From positions 12,879 through 76,878 of the forward strand of contig DPOU01000005.1 in assembly GCA_003539625.1 (NCBI GenBank): a stretch of 64,000 nt of DNA, in the 5' to 3' direction. Source of the DNA: Acholeplasmatales bacterium (lineage in GTDB: Bacteria > Bacillota_I > Bacilli_A > ML615J-28 > CAG-313). Shown here piece by piece: positions 1-8,971 of this stretch. The notes under the pieces were generated by a model. The model worked only from the letters and a program-made list of their open reading frames with translations, searched no databases and was not told the origin of the DNA. Positions within the stretch are counted from its first letter, which is position 1. The number at the start of each line of letters is the position of its first letter. The position numbers were made by a program, and so were the translations under genes.

Positions 1-1164
1 AATAAACTCTATTGGTTCATCACTTGCTTGCATTTCTAAAACATCTCTTGCGAGTGGTTCCATTTTTACAAACCATTGTTTTGATAAACGTGGTTCAACA
101 ATGACACCAGTTCTTTCAGAATGGCCTACTGAATGAACCATTTTTTCAATTGATGGACATAAACCTGCATCTTGCAAGTCTTTAACAAGTTGTTTACGGC
201 ATTCAAAGCGATCCATACCAACATATTTTCCCGCAAGACTGTTCATAGTACCATCTTCATTCATACAAATAATACGTTCTAAATTATGACGATTGCCTAC
301 TTCAAAGTCGTTAGGGTCATGCGCAGGTGTTACTTTAACAACTCCTGTACCAAAACCAATTTCAACATATTTGTCGCTAATAACAGGAATTTTTCTAGTT
401 GTACCAGGAATATAAACTTCTTTACCAATATATTTTTGATATCTTTCATCATCAGGATGAACCATAACAGCTGTATCACCAAACATTGTTTCAGGTCTTG
501 TTGTTGCAATTTCAAGTCCACCTTCACCATCTACAAATGGATAAATAAAGTGATAAAAAGCACCTTCTACATCTTTATATTCAACTTCAATGTTTGATAA
601 AGCTGTTTTTGCTTCAACATCCCAGTTAATAATACGTTCACCACGATAAATTAAGCCTTCATTATATAATTTTGTAAAAACTTCCGCAACCGCATCTTGC
701 ATACCATCATCTAAAGTAAATCTCTCTTTAGTATAATCTAGTGATAAACCTAAAGCAGCCCATTGTTTTCTAATAAATTCGGCATATTCTTTTTTCCAAC
801 TCCAAGCCACGTCAAGAAATTTTTCTCTTCCTAAATCGTATCTACTGATACCCATTGTTTTTAATTTGGCATCAACTTTAGCTTGTGTAGCTATCCCCGC
901 ATGGTCCATACCTGGTAACCATAAAGCATCATAGCCTTGCATTCTTTTACGGCGAATGATAATATCTTGTAATGTAGTATCACATGCATGTCCAATATGT
1001 AGTTTACCAGTTACATTTGGTGGAGGAATTACGATTGTATAAGGGATTTTAGTATTATCACCACTGGTGAAAAAGCCCTCTTTCAACCAATATTCATATT
1101 TTCCTTCTTCTACTTTCTTAGGATCATATTTAGTTTCCATTTCTGATTTTTTTAATCTAAACAT
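1..1164 (-). CDS. valS: Valine--tRNA ligase, N-terminal 388 codons (cut by window edge)
   Basis: ValRS charges tRNA-Val in the cytoplasm. The frame opens at ATG 1164 (MFRLKKSEMETKYDPK) behind a GGAG ribosome site and runs open to base 1, so the gene continues past the window. The class I signature HIGH lies in VTGKLHIGHACDTTLQD, and IVIPPPNVTG before it is typical of ValRS. The editing (CP1) domain follows, with ATTRPETMFGDTAV and VTPAHDPNDFEVG; the KMSKS loop would lie outside. The gene stands alone behind a T-box leader with its own promoter, so it should respond to uncharged tRNA-Val. Identification is secure; only the C-terminal part is unseen. Confidence 0.97.
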   Translation of the reverse strand, partial: MFRLKKSEMETKYDPKKVEEGKYEYWLKEGFFTSGDNTKIPYTIVIPPPNVTGKLHIGHACDTTLQDIIIRRKRMQGYDALWLPGMDHAGIATQAKVDAKLKTMGISRYDLGREKFLDVAWSWKKEYAEFIRKQWAALGLSLDYTKERFTLDDGMQDAVAEVFTKLYNEGLIYRGERIINWDVEAKTALSNIEVEYKDVEGAFYHFIYPFVDGEGGLEIATTRPETMFGDTAVMVHPDDERYQKYIGKEVYIPGTTRKIPVISDKYVEIGFGTGVVKVTPAHDPNDFEVGNRHNLERIICMNEDGTMNSLAGKYVGMDRFECRKQLVKDLQDAGLCPSIEKMVHSVGHSERTGVIVEPRLSKQWFVKMEPLARDVLEMQASDEPIEFI

Positions 1165-1181
1165 TTTTTATCTCCTTTCAT

Positions 1182-1216
1182 TAAAAAAAGTTTCGCCCCT
1201 ATAAAAAGGACGAAAC
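1182..1216 (-). terminator. T-box-controlled intrinsic terminator of valS
   Basis: The minus-strand stem GTTTCGTCC...GGGGCGAAAC (1190-1216) is followed by seven U residues, just upstream of the valS ribosome site. It is mutually exclusive with the T-box antiterminator. Confidence 0.88.
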
Positions 1217-1425
1217 GAATTCCGCGGTACCACCTTAATTAGAACAATATGTTCTCAACTTAGTATTCGATAACGTGAATAAAACGATTTAGGCTAATGA
1301 ACCTTTCTCACCTAAATAACTCCAAGGCTACCTTCTAAGCATTACTTCAAGTTTTTCACCAACCAACTTTTCTCTTTACAAGTATTTGTGCTTATACTCT
1401 TCCTCTTCAACGTCTAAATTTACTA
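1182..1425 (-). ncRNA. T-box leader of valS
   Basis: The T-box sequence TGGTACCGCGG is at 1222-1232 (minus strand) and is followed directly by a terminator hairpin. Upstream are the stem I signatures: AGAGAAAAG followed by GTTGGTTGGTG at about 1355-1375. A GTA (Val) triplet lies in GAAGGTAGCC near 1325-1333 and is the probable specifier, offset by one base from the GAA seen directly before the specifier in the alaS leader. Uncharged tRNA-Val should stabilise the antiterminator. This fills the 307 bases between valS and nadE. Confidence 0.92.
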
Positions 1426-1427
1426 TC

Positions 1428-1456
1428 ATTATATCATTTATTCAATTAATAGTCAA
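1428..1456 (-). promoter_or_regulatory. Sigma-A promoter of valS leader
   Basis: TTGACT (1451-1456) and TATAAT (1428-1433) are separated by exactly 17 bases and end just upstream of T-box stem I. Confidence 0.85.
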
Positions 1457-1471
1457 AAGATTAAACTATAA

Positions 1472-3313
1472 TTATTTCATATCACCAGGGAAGCGATAAT
1501 CGCCTCTTGCGCCAAAACTAAATGAATAGTATTTAACACATTCAGGTGAAGCTAAACGTTTATATTGATTTTGTTTAAAACGTTTAATGAATCTATCATA
1601 GTACAGACTAGCTTCTGTTTCGGTAATTTCAAAAGTGTTTAGCAATAAATAAACAATTCGACTCTTTGAAGCGCCTTTTAAAAACATATGATACATTATG
1701 AAGTCATTAATTAGATATTTACCGATATTGTCTTCGGTTGCTTGATCAGAACCAGTTAATTCTGGTGAAATTACTGCACCATATACCTTAAGTAATTCAC
1801 TTTTTACAAGAGGATATTTTCTACTAAAGTATCTAACCAATTCTTTAACTACCGTTTTAGGTAAATTAGCATTCAAGTTGTACATTGACATTTGGTCACC
1901 ATTAAATGTAGACCAACCTAAAGCAATTTCACTCATATCGCTTGTTCCAAGCACTATAGCTCCATTTTTATTGGCAACATTCATTAAATACATTGTTCTG
2001 AGTCTTGCTTGAACATTTTCGTATGTAACATCTTTATTTTCTAAATCATGTCCAATAGTTTTCAAATGTAAGATAGCTTCTTTTTTTATTGAAATTTCAT
2101 GAGCTGAAACACTTAGTTTTTCCATTAATTTATTGGCAATATTTTTTGATTTACTACCTGTTCCAAATCCTGGCATTGTTATAGCTATTATATTTTTTAA
2201 ATCAATATTGTATCTTTTGAAACATTCGTACGAAAACATCAAAGCAAGGGTTGAATCTAAACCACCACTAATACCAATTACTACTTTATTAATACCAATA
2301 TGATCTAAACGGTGTTTTAATGCAAGCGTAGCTATATTTATCAAACTTTCGAATTGTTCATCACTTTTTGGAACAAATGGTAAATAATCAACTTTCTTTG
2401 ATAATTTGTATTCATTATCTTCATTAATATGAAACTTTACAAAATTTTCAGTTGGGAAATGATCTTTTTTTGCATAACTATCGCTATATTTAGCAAATCT
2501 GATATATTCAATATCCACATCTACTTTGTTAACTACCGTTTCTAAACTATTAGTTTCTTGGCTTAAGACAATTTCTCCCGCAATACAAGCAATTTGATGG
2601 CCAGAGAAAGTAAGATCACTAGTTGAATCACTTGGACCGTTTGAAACATATAAGTAACCACCACGATGGCGATGACTGGCGCTTTGAACTAAACTAGTTC
2701 TAAGACTTCCTTTTCCTAAATTATATGAAGAACCACTTAGATTTACAACAAAGTCAGCCCCTTCGCTGTAAAGTAAATGATGCGGATTATTTTCGCCCCA
2801 TAAATCGCCACAAATTTCAACTCCAAAATTAAATTTATCAGTGTCTTCTTTAAATAAAATATGGCCAAAAGGTACATTTTCCCCCGCATATTCTACTTCA
2901 CTTATTTTATCTTTCCAAGCCTTTCCACTAGTAAAGAAACGCTCTTCATAAAATTCTGAAGTATTTGGCAAATTAATCTTAGGTACAATTCCTAATAATT
3001 TTTTGTTTTGAATTACAATACCACAATCATAGATAGCTCCTAATACATCAACAGGCGCACCAATGACTAGAATTTGTTCATTACTAGCATCTTTAATATA
3101 GTTTACTGCTTGTCTTGTTTCTTCTAATAATTGTGCATTATAAACCCAATCACCAATTGAATATCCCGTTATTGATAGTTCAGGATAAACAAGCATTCCA
3201 GAATCTTGGTTTTCTGAAGCAACTTTAATAATTTCTTTGGCATTTTCCAATGGTTTACCAAGCGTTACTTTAGGAGTTACAAGGGCAACTTTTAAATATT
3301 TATTGTTATACAT
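1472..3313 (-). CDS. nadE: Glutamine-dependent NAD+ synthetase
   Basis: This 613-residue enzyme makes NAD+ from deamido-NAD+, ATP and glutamine. The N-terminal part (about 1-270) is a nitrilase-type glutaminase: Glu in VYPELSITGYS, Lys in VPKINLPNTSEFYEERFF and nucleophile Cys in FGVEICGDLWG. The C-terminal part (about 320-600) is the adenylation domain with the PP-loop GISGGLDSTLAL. The length fits the two-domain form rather than the short ammonia-only enzyme. ATG 3313 follows GGAGATC. It is the last gene of an operon after nadD (9-base gap), so the last two steps of NAD synthesis are co-expressed. No nadA/B/C is in view. Confidence 0.96.
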   Translation of the reverse strand: MYNNKYLKVALVTPKVTLGKPLENAKEIIKVASENQDSGMLVYPELSITGYSIGDWVYNAQLLEETRQAVNYIKDASNEQILVIGAPVDVLGAIYDCGIVIQNKKLLGIVPKINLPNTSEFYEERFFTSGKAWKDKISEVEYAGENVPFGHILFKEDTDKFNFGVEICGDLWGENNPHHLLYSEGADFVVNLSGSSYNLGKGSLRTSLVQSASHRHRGGYLYVSNGPSDSTSDLTFSGHQIACIAGEIVLSQETNSLETVVNKVDVDIEYIRFAKYSDSYAKKDHFPTENFVKFHINEDNEYKLSKKVDYLPFVPKSDEQFESLINIATLALKHRLDHIGINKVVIGISGGLDSTLALMFSYECFKRYNIDLKNIIAITMPGFGTGSKSKNIANKLMEKLSVSAHEISIKKEAILHLKTIGHDLENKDVTYENVQARLRTMYLMNVANKNGAIVLGTSDMSEIALGWSTFNGDQMSMYNLNANLPKTVVKELVRYFSRKYPLVKSELLKVYGAVISPELTGSDQATEDNIGKYLINDFIMYHMFLKGASKSRIVYLLLNTFEITETEASLYYDRFIKRFKQNQYKRLASPECVKYYSFSFGARGDYRFPGDMK

Positions 3314-3322
3314 AACGATCTC

Positions 3323-3874
3323 CTATTTATATAAATTATTTTTTTTAATATATTCTGCTACTTCTTCATTTAATTGTTCATAGCTTTTTAGATTTCTAAA
3401 GTTTGTTGAGGAAATATTTGATAGTTGTAAATTAACAAATTCAAAATGATCTGAATAGCTTTTTAACAGTTCATCTTCATTAACAATTTTTTTCAATTCA
3501 TCTATAGAGTGATTTCTTGAAAATACTAAAAAGCGATTTTCCGATAACAATATCTTTGGTTCTTTCCAAGTTGAAATTTGATCAATGCAATCATCTCCAC
3601 ATGCAAAAACCGGATGATTTAGTTCTCTTAAGCTTTGAAAAGTACCATCAAATTTCTTTTCAAATTCAATTGTTGATATGACAACATTGTTATATGGCTT
3701 TATAATTATATTTAGCATTTCAACACGATTTTTATAATCAATTAAACCAACTTTATTATAATCGTTACCGGTTGGTATTAAAATTACCTTATCATAGTGG
3801 TTGGCCAAATATGAGATAATTTCTTGATGTGCGATAGTAGGTGGATTAAAACATCCTCCGTATACTACTTCCAT
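3323..3874 (-). CDS. nadD: Nicotinate-nucleotide adenylyltransferase
   Basis: NadD adenylates nicotinate mononucleotide to deamido-NAD+, the substrate of the next gene. The N-terminal GGCFNPPTIAHQE is the nucleotidyltransferase (H/T)xGH motif in a variant form, TIAH; the C-terminal signature is ISSTNFR (normally ISSTxIR). The length of 183 residues is slightly short for the family. The start ATG 3874 lies behind AAGGAGG and overlaps the end of the upstream oxidoreductase gene by 10 bases, which suggests translational coupling. Confidence 0.92.
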   Translation of the reverse strand: MEVVYGGCFNPPTIAHQEIISYLANHYDKVILIPTGNDYNKVGLIDYKNRVEMLNIIIKPYNNVVISTIEFEKKFDGTFQSLRELNHPVFACGDDCIDQISTWKEPKILLSENRFLVFSRNHSIDELKKIVNEDELLKSYSDHFEFVNLQLSNISSTNFRNLKSYEQLNEEVAEYIKKNNLYK

Positions 3875-5118
3875 ATGTCCTCCTTAATTAGTTCTATTGT
3901 CTTATTTGATGTGGCTACTGCACCAGCAAAACTTGACGAACCTGTAAGGTAATCACCTGTTAAAAGTACTTTTTGGTTTTTATATTTATATATTTTTGAG
4001 TTAGGCCAGCCCTTCTCATCAAGTAAATCAGGAATAAATGATTTTAAATAATCATAATTGGCATTTGTTCCTAAAGCCTCTACTACTATATCACATGGTA
4101 CAGTTTCACATTCGCCTGTACTTTTAAAGCTTAAACGAGTTGAATTGTCATCTTTTATAAGTTCGGTAATTTCTACTTCTAAACCAATCAGTTTATTTGC
4201 TTTATCAAACACTAGTTGTTTGGGACTTCTAAGTTCAATGAAGTTTACGCCATCGTTTATCGCCATCTCAATTTCTTTTTTGGAAGCAGGTGAATTAGCG
4301 ATATTTCTCCTATATACGATATTTACTTTATTATCTGATCTAACTAGTAATCTTGATACATCCATTGCGACATTACCAGCACCAATAACTAAACTATTTG
4401 CATTATTTATTTTCTGAATGTTATTTTTGCCATCTTCTAATAATTTAATACCATCATAAACAGAGGCATTATCTTCAAATATTTTTTTTGATAACATTGT
4501 ACCCGTAGCAAAAACGATATAATCAAAATCGTTTAAATCATTAAAATTAAGATTATTGCCAAACTCTTTATTGAAAACCATCTCAACATTTAATTTTTTA
4601 AGTATTGCGACTAGGACATTTACAACATTATCATTAAACCTAAAATTAGGTAAACTATCAGTAATTACTCCCCCTATTTGATTATTTTTATCAAATAGCG
4701 TAACGCCTAAACCTAATTTTGCAAGTTCTATTGCTACATTCATGCCAGAAACACCAGCTCCAATTACCGCAATCTTAGATTTAATTTTATTATTACTAAT
4801 TTTTTCATAGTCACTTTCTGATATTAGTGTTGATAGATAATTTTCAACTTCATAGAATGCTATAGATCCATCGCTAGTATTTCTTAATGCACAGTGTCCA
4901 TAGCAACTTTTTTCATGGTCACATAACTTTGAACAAATAAAACTCATATTAGTAGTTTTTAATAGTTCTTTTTTAGCTTCAACTATTTGATCATTATTAA
5001 TATAATTTAAAATAACAGGTATATTATTATGTAAAGGGCAATACTCTTTACATAAAGGTTTTTTACATTTCAAGCATCTTTGTGCAATATTTTTTATATT
5101 GTCAAGTTTTTCTCTCAT
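3865..5118 (-). CDS. GltD-like NAD(P)H-dependent FAD/Fe-S oxidoreductase
   Basis: This 417-residue protein belongs to the glutamate-synthase small-subunit / DPYD N-terminal family. Residues about 15-80 hold two cysteine clusters, CLKCKKPLCKEYC and CSKLCDHEKSCYGHC, typical of two [4Fe-4S] centres. Then come an FAD Rossmann motif IGAGVSGMNVAIEL and an NAD(P) Rossmann motif VIGAGNVAMD, ending with TGDYLTGSSSFAGAVATS at the FAD site. Such subunits pass electrons from NAD(P)H to a partner, but no GltB, PreA or hydrogenase gene is nearby. It is the first gene of an operon with nadD and nadE. The fold is clear, the substrate unknown. Confidence 0.85.
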   Translation of the reverse strand: MREKLDNIKNIAQRCLKCKKPLCKEYCPLHNNIPVILNYINNDQIVEAKKELLKTTNMSFICSKLCDHEKSCYGHCALRNTSDGSIAFYEVENYLSTLISESDYEKISNNKIKSKIAVIGAGVSGMNVAIELAKLGLGVTLFDKNNQIGGVITDSLPNFRFNDNVVNVLVAILKKLNVEMVFNKEFGNNLNFNDLNDFDYIVFATGTMLSKKIFEDNASVYDGIKLLEDGKNNIQKINNANSLVIGAGNVAMDVSRLLVRSDNKVNIVYRRNIANSPASKKEIEMAINDGVNFIELRSPKQLVFDKANKLIGLEVEITELIKDDNSTRLSFKSTGECETVPCDIVVEALGTNANYDYLKSFIPDLLDEKGWPNSKIYKYKNQKVLLTGDYLTGSSSFAGAVATSNKTIELIKEDIWK

Positions 5119-5206
5119 TTTTTTACACCAAATTTACCTTTTTTTATTATTTACAATAAAATTATACCATTTTTTTGTATTTTTTTATATTATATGCTTT
5201 AAAACG

Positions 5207-5232
5207 TTAAAAAACACTATAAATTATAGTGT
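5207..5232 (-). terminator. Intrinsic terminator of murD operon
   Basis: The minus-strand stem ACACTATA-ATT-TATAGTGT (5214-5232) is followed by T6. The murD stop TAG (5217-5219) is inside the stem. Confidence 0.8.
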
Positions 5233-6557
5233 CTTTTAATTAATTTGTTAAATTCACTACCTCGTTCGATGTATGAACTATATTGATCATAACTTACACA
5301 ACTTGGTGAGAATAATATTAACAATGGTTTTTTTAATGGGAGCTTTTCTATTACTTCTTCTAAAGTATCGAAAACTTTTACTAAATTATTACTAAAGACT
5401 TCCGCAAGCTCATTCCTTGACGTACCATAAGTATAAACTTCATCAATAAAATCACATTGTTTGGCAAGACAATAGTAATTTTCTTTCATTATTCCACCAA
5501 CTATTAGGACTTTGTAATAAGAGTTATAATTATTTTTAATACTCTTTGCCCCCGCAAGACTTGCATATGGGGTTGTCGATTTTGAATCGTTAATTATTAT
5601 TAAATCATTTGTATGATAAACCATTTCAAAACGATACTTTAATCCCTCAAAATGTTCGATTACTTCATTAATATGATTTTTTTCAATATCATATATCTTG
5701 GCTACACATATGCTTGCCATATAATCTTCGATGTTATGTAACTCTGATTTTTTAACCTCATTAATGTCGATTAATTTTTCATTGTTATACATTATATAAT
5801 TATTATCGAAATAGCAATTAGCATTTTTTTCATTAAGTGAATAGGAAATTTTATTTACATTACTCATTTTACTAATAATTTCATCTAAAATTACATCTTC
5901 TTTATTATATACAACATAATCATAGTGATTCATATTTCTAATTATCTTTAATTTATCTTTTATGTAACTGTTATATGTTTTGTGATAATCAATATGATGC
6001 TTGATAATGTTTGGTATAACCATTACATGAGGTTTAGTTTTGTAGGTGTAATGTAACATAAAACTTGATGCTTCAACCACTAAACAAGAGGATTTTTTAC
6101 TAGCTAGAGTGAATGTAGGTAATCCAATATTTCCTACTAAATTGTCTTTAAATTCTTCTTTTATTGACAGCATTCTAGAAATTAGAGTTGCAATTGTTGT
6201 TTTACCAACACTACCAGTTACAAGTACCATATCAGTAGGTTTAAAGAATTGATAATAAAGTTCAATATCAGAAATTATTTTCTTATTTAATGCTTCTGCT
6301 ACTCTTAAAAAAGCAGTATCAAATTTTATTCCTGGACTTTTCACGATAATATCTATTTTATCTAAAATAATTTTTGCAAGTTGAGTATCATTCGTTGTAT
6401 CATCACAATATATTAGATATTCTATTTCTTCTTTATCAAAATAGTTTTTAATTGCTTTATTGGTTATTCCTAATCCATATAATAAATATCTTTTATTTAA
6501 AATATTTTCACCCCCAATATTATGCCAATTATCGTTGTAAACACTGATATAGTCCAA
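5217..6557 (-). CDS. murD: UDP-N-acetylmuramoylalanine--D-glutamate ligase
   Basis: MurD adds D-Glu to UDP-MurNAc-L-Ala in the cytoplasm. The Mur-ligase P-loop is VTGSVGKTTIATLISRML; later motifs are NIIKHHIDYHKTYNSYI and INDSKSTTPYA. The length of about 430-446 is normal. The coordinates use TTG 6557, but that start lacks a ribosome site and lies 61 bases inside mraY. The family normally begins near ILNKRYLLYGLG. That point is an ATT codon (6501-6503) five bases after GGGGGTG, so the true start may be this rare ATT. It is the last gene of pbp-murE-mraY-murD and ends at a terminator. Confidence 0.92.
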   Translation of the reverse strand: MDYISVYNDNWHNIGGENILNKRYLLYGLGITNKAIKNYFDKEEIEYLIYCDDTTNDTQLAKIILDKIDIIVKSPGIKFDTAFLRVAEALNKKIISDIELYYQFFKPTDMVLVTGSVGKTTIATLISRMLSIKEEFKDNLVGNIGLPTFTLASKKSSCLVVEASSFMLHYTYKTKPHVMVIPNIIKHHIDYHKTYNSYIKDKLKIIRNMNHYDYVVYNKEDVILDEIISKMSNVNKISYSLNEKNANCYFDNNYIMYNNEKLIDINEVKKSELHNIEDYMASICVAKIYDIEKNHINEVIEHFEGLKYRFEMVYHTNDLIIINDSKSTTPYASLAGAKSIKNNYNSYYKVLIVGGIMKENYYCLAKQCDFIDEVYTYGTSRNELAEVFSNNLVKVFDTLEEVIEKLPLKKPLLILFSPSCVSYDQYSSYIERGSEFNKLIKRHYNL

Positions 6558-7486
6558 AATAATAAATCTATTTTATTTTCACTATAACCTAAAAGCTCAA
6601 AATGATGATGTAATGGTGTCATTCTAAATAGTCTAGATCCTTTGGTCTTTTTAAAAAACCATACTTGTAATATAACCGATACGGTTTCAACAATATAAAT
6701 AAAGCCAAAAAATATTATTAATAGTTCTTTATTTAGACTAATTAGCATTGCAAACATTATAGCTCCTACAGCAAGTGAACCAGTATCCCCCATAAAAATT
6801 TTTGCTTTTGGTAGATTAAAGAATAAAAAAGCTAGTAAAGCTATGATTATGCTGATGGAAAGATAAGCCACGACGTAGTTTTCTTCATATATTGCGATTA
6901 AATAAATGCCAGTAAAACTAATAGTACTACATCCTCCCAGTAATCCATCTATTCCATCAGTCAAATTTGTGGCATTACTGAAGCCTACAAAACCAATAAC
7001 TATCCAAATTAGATAAAAGAAAGATAAATATAGTGATTCACCAAAAAAATTAAGAACATTATTCCTATTCATTAATTGATATAATAGGGTAGAAATTATG
7101 GCAATTAAAATTTGTAACAAAAGTTTAGTCTTTGGATGCAGTCCGACATTATTTTTTTTGATTATTATCAAAAAATCATCAATAAAACCAATTAAACCAA
7201 ACCCTAAAAAAGGGATTAAAAGTTGCAATATATTAAAAATAGTTTGAGAATTAATATAATGATTAAATAAAAGCAACGTTATCCAAAGAAAAAAAGATAC
7301 TAAAAATATTACAATTCCACCAAGAGTTGGGGTGCCTGATTTTAAATTATGTCTTTTTGGTCCTTCTTTTCTAATAGATTGCCCAAATTTAAAATGATAC
7401 AGTAAGGGAATAGTAGTATGAAATGTACAAATTCCTAATAATAAGCCTATAATTATTAATATTAATAAAGCAAAATAACTATTCAT
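6497..7486 (-). CDS. mraY: Phospho-N-acetylmuramoyl-pentapeptide-transferase
   Basis: MraY transfers phospho-MurNAc-pentapeptide to undecaprenyl phosphate, making lipid I at the inner face of the membrane. The protein has 329 residues and about ten membrane helices. The family motifs are present: HNLKSGTPTLGG, LIGFIDDFLII with the catalytic Asp pair, NATNLTDGIDGL, KIFMGDTGSLAVGA and MTPLHHHFELLGYSE. The start ATG 7486 overlaps the murE stop by 8 bases. Confidence 0.97.
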   Translation of the reverse strand: MNSYFALLILIIIGLLLGICTFHTTIPLLYHFKFGQSIRKEGPKRHNLKSGTPTLGGIVIFLVSFFLWITLLLFNHYINSQTIFNILQLLIPFLGFGLIGFIDDFLIIIKKNNVGLHPKTKLLLQILIAIISTLLYQLMNRNNVLNFFGESLYLSFFYLIWIVIGFVGFSNATNLTDGIDGLLGGCSTISFTGIYLIAIYEENYVVAYLSISIIIALLAFLFFNLPKAKIFMGDTGSLAVGAIMFAMLISLNKELLIIFFGFIYIVETVSVILQVWFFKKTKGSRLFRMTPLHHHFELLGYSENKIDLLFWTISVFTTIIGIILGVKIF

Positions 7487-8954
7487 TCTTATTATTTAAC
7501 GATTTTACATATTCAATATCCGAAAAGTTAATGATATTTTCGCTAACTATGTATCGTTCTGCTCCCTTTCCTAATATCAATATAGTATCATTTTCATTGC
7601 TATTTGAAATTGCTCGTTCAATTGCTAACTGCCTATTAGTTATTATTTTATAATTTTTTTGATTGGTTGTACTAATTATTTGTGAAATTATTTCATTTAC
7701 GTCTTCATTTCTGGAATTATCTTCAGTAAAATATACCTCATCTGCTAACTCAGTCGCTATATTCCCAATTTTATGACGTTTATCTTTATCACGATTGCCT
7801 CCACACCCTACTACAACAATAATTTTATTGGTAGTAAATTCTTTAAAATACTGAATTACTTGCCTTATACCATCAGGTGTATGAGCATAGTCGACTATTA
7901 CATTAAGATGTTTATTATTTACATTTAAATCAAAATAGTTCATTCTTCCTGCTACGGGTTTAAAGTCTTCAATACACTTAATAATTGTTTCTTTGTTTAC
8001 GCCTAAACTATCAAGAATTAAGTATGCGGCTAAAATATTGTCTAAATTAAAGTTACCGATTAGTTTTGTAACAATTTCAAAGCATTCTTTGTTTTTCCAA
8101 ATTGCTATTTTCATATTTTCAAAACTCTTATCAATTATCTTACCAGTTAATGTACATTTATTGGATTTTAAACCACTATTATAAGTTTTTAGTTTTGCTA
8201 AAGAAGCATTTTCAAATAAAGAGGCATAATTTGCATCGTTATTGACAATTAAGAAGTCTTCTTCAGTTAAATTAAAAGCAATTCTTGCTTTAGTAAAGGC
8301 ATAGTTATCCATTGTATTATGGTAATCAAGATGATCTTGAGTTATATTTGTTAAAGTAACAACATTAAAATGAATTCCTAATACTCTACCTTCTGCTATT
8401 CCTTGACTACTTACTTCCATGATTACATAATCATAATAATTTTTATAAATATAGCGATATATTTTAACAATATCTGGCGTTGTATTAGTAGATTCAATCA
8501 CTTTTTCAATTTTATTTATCGATGACTTTATACCACCAGTACCAACCCACAATACTTTTTTATTAATTGTCTTTAATGATTCATATACAATACTGCTCGT
8601 TGTCGTTTTGCCATTAGTACCAGTAATTCCAATTATTTTAGATTTTGGATAAAACTGGTAATACCACTTTAATAATCTAGCAAGTTCAACTTTTGCAGAT
8701 TTAACATAAATTAAATTGATATCTTTGTAACTAGGTTCAATATAATTAGTATCATCATAAATAATTGTTTTAGCCCCATTATTTATAGCATCTTCAATAA
8801 AATTTATTCCATTATTTGAATAACCTTTTATTGCAACAAAAATACTACCATCTATAACATCTCCACTATTATTACAAATTTTTGTTACAAAATGATCGAT
8901 AATATCATGTTTATTAATTTGATAGAATTGAAAGAAATAATCTGATATATACAT
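7479..8954 (-). CDS. murE: UDP-MurNAc-tripeptide synthetase
   Basis: MurE adds the third residue of the peptidoglycan stem peptide. The P-loop is GITGTNGKTTTSSIV; TTPDIVKIYRY, VMEVSSQGI and TNITQDHLDYHNTM follow. The specificity motif reads EDNSRNED, close to DNPR of meso-diaminopimelate-adding enzymes rather than the lysine-type form, so an mDAP peptidoglycan is inferred. The protein has 491 residues. ATG 8954 follows GGGGAGGG. Confidence 0.95.
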   Translation of the reverse strand: MYISDYFFQFYQINKHDIIDHFVTKICNNSGDVIDGSIFVAIKGYSNNGINFIEDAINNGAKTIIYDDTNYIEPSYKDINLIYVKSAKVELARLLKWYYQFYPKSKIIGITGTNGKTTTSSIVYESLKTINKKVLWVGTGGIKSSINKIEKVIESTNTTPDIVKIYRYIYKNYYDYVIMEVSSQGIAEGRVLGIHFNVVTLTNITQDHLDYHNTMDNYAFTKARIAFNLTEEDFLIVNNDANYASLFENASLAKLKTYNSGLKSNKCTLTGKIIDKSFENMKIAIWKNKECFEIVTKLIGNFNLDNILAAYLILDSLGVNKETIIKCIEDFKPVAGRMNYFDLNVNNKHLNVIVDYAHTPDGIRQVIQYFKEFTTNKIIVVVGCGGNRDKDKRHKIGNIATELADEVYFTEDNSRNEDVNEIISQIISTTNQKNYKIITNRQLAIERAISNSNENDTILILGKGAERYIVSENIINFSDIEYVKSLNNKNE

Positions 8955-8971
8955 GTTATCCCTCCCCTTTT

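Noticed and set aside
286..597. Open frames on both strands inside 1-1164
   Set aside because: They are shadows of the valS frame, which is clearly coding on the minus strand and runs off the window.
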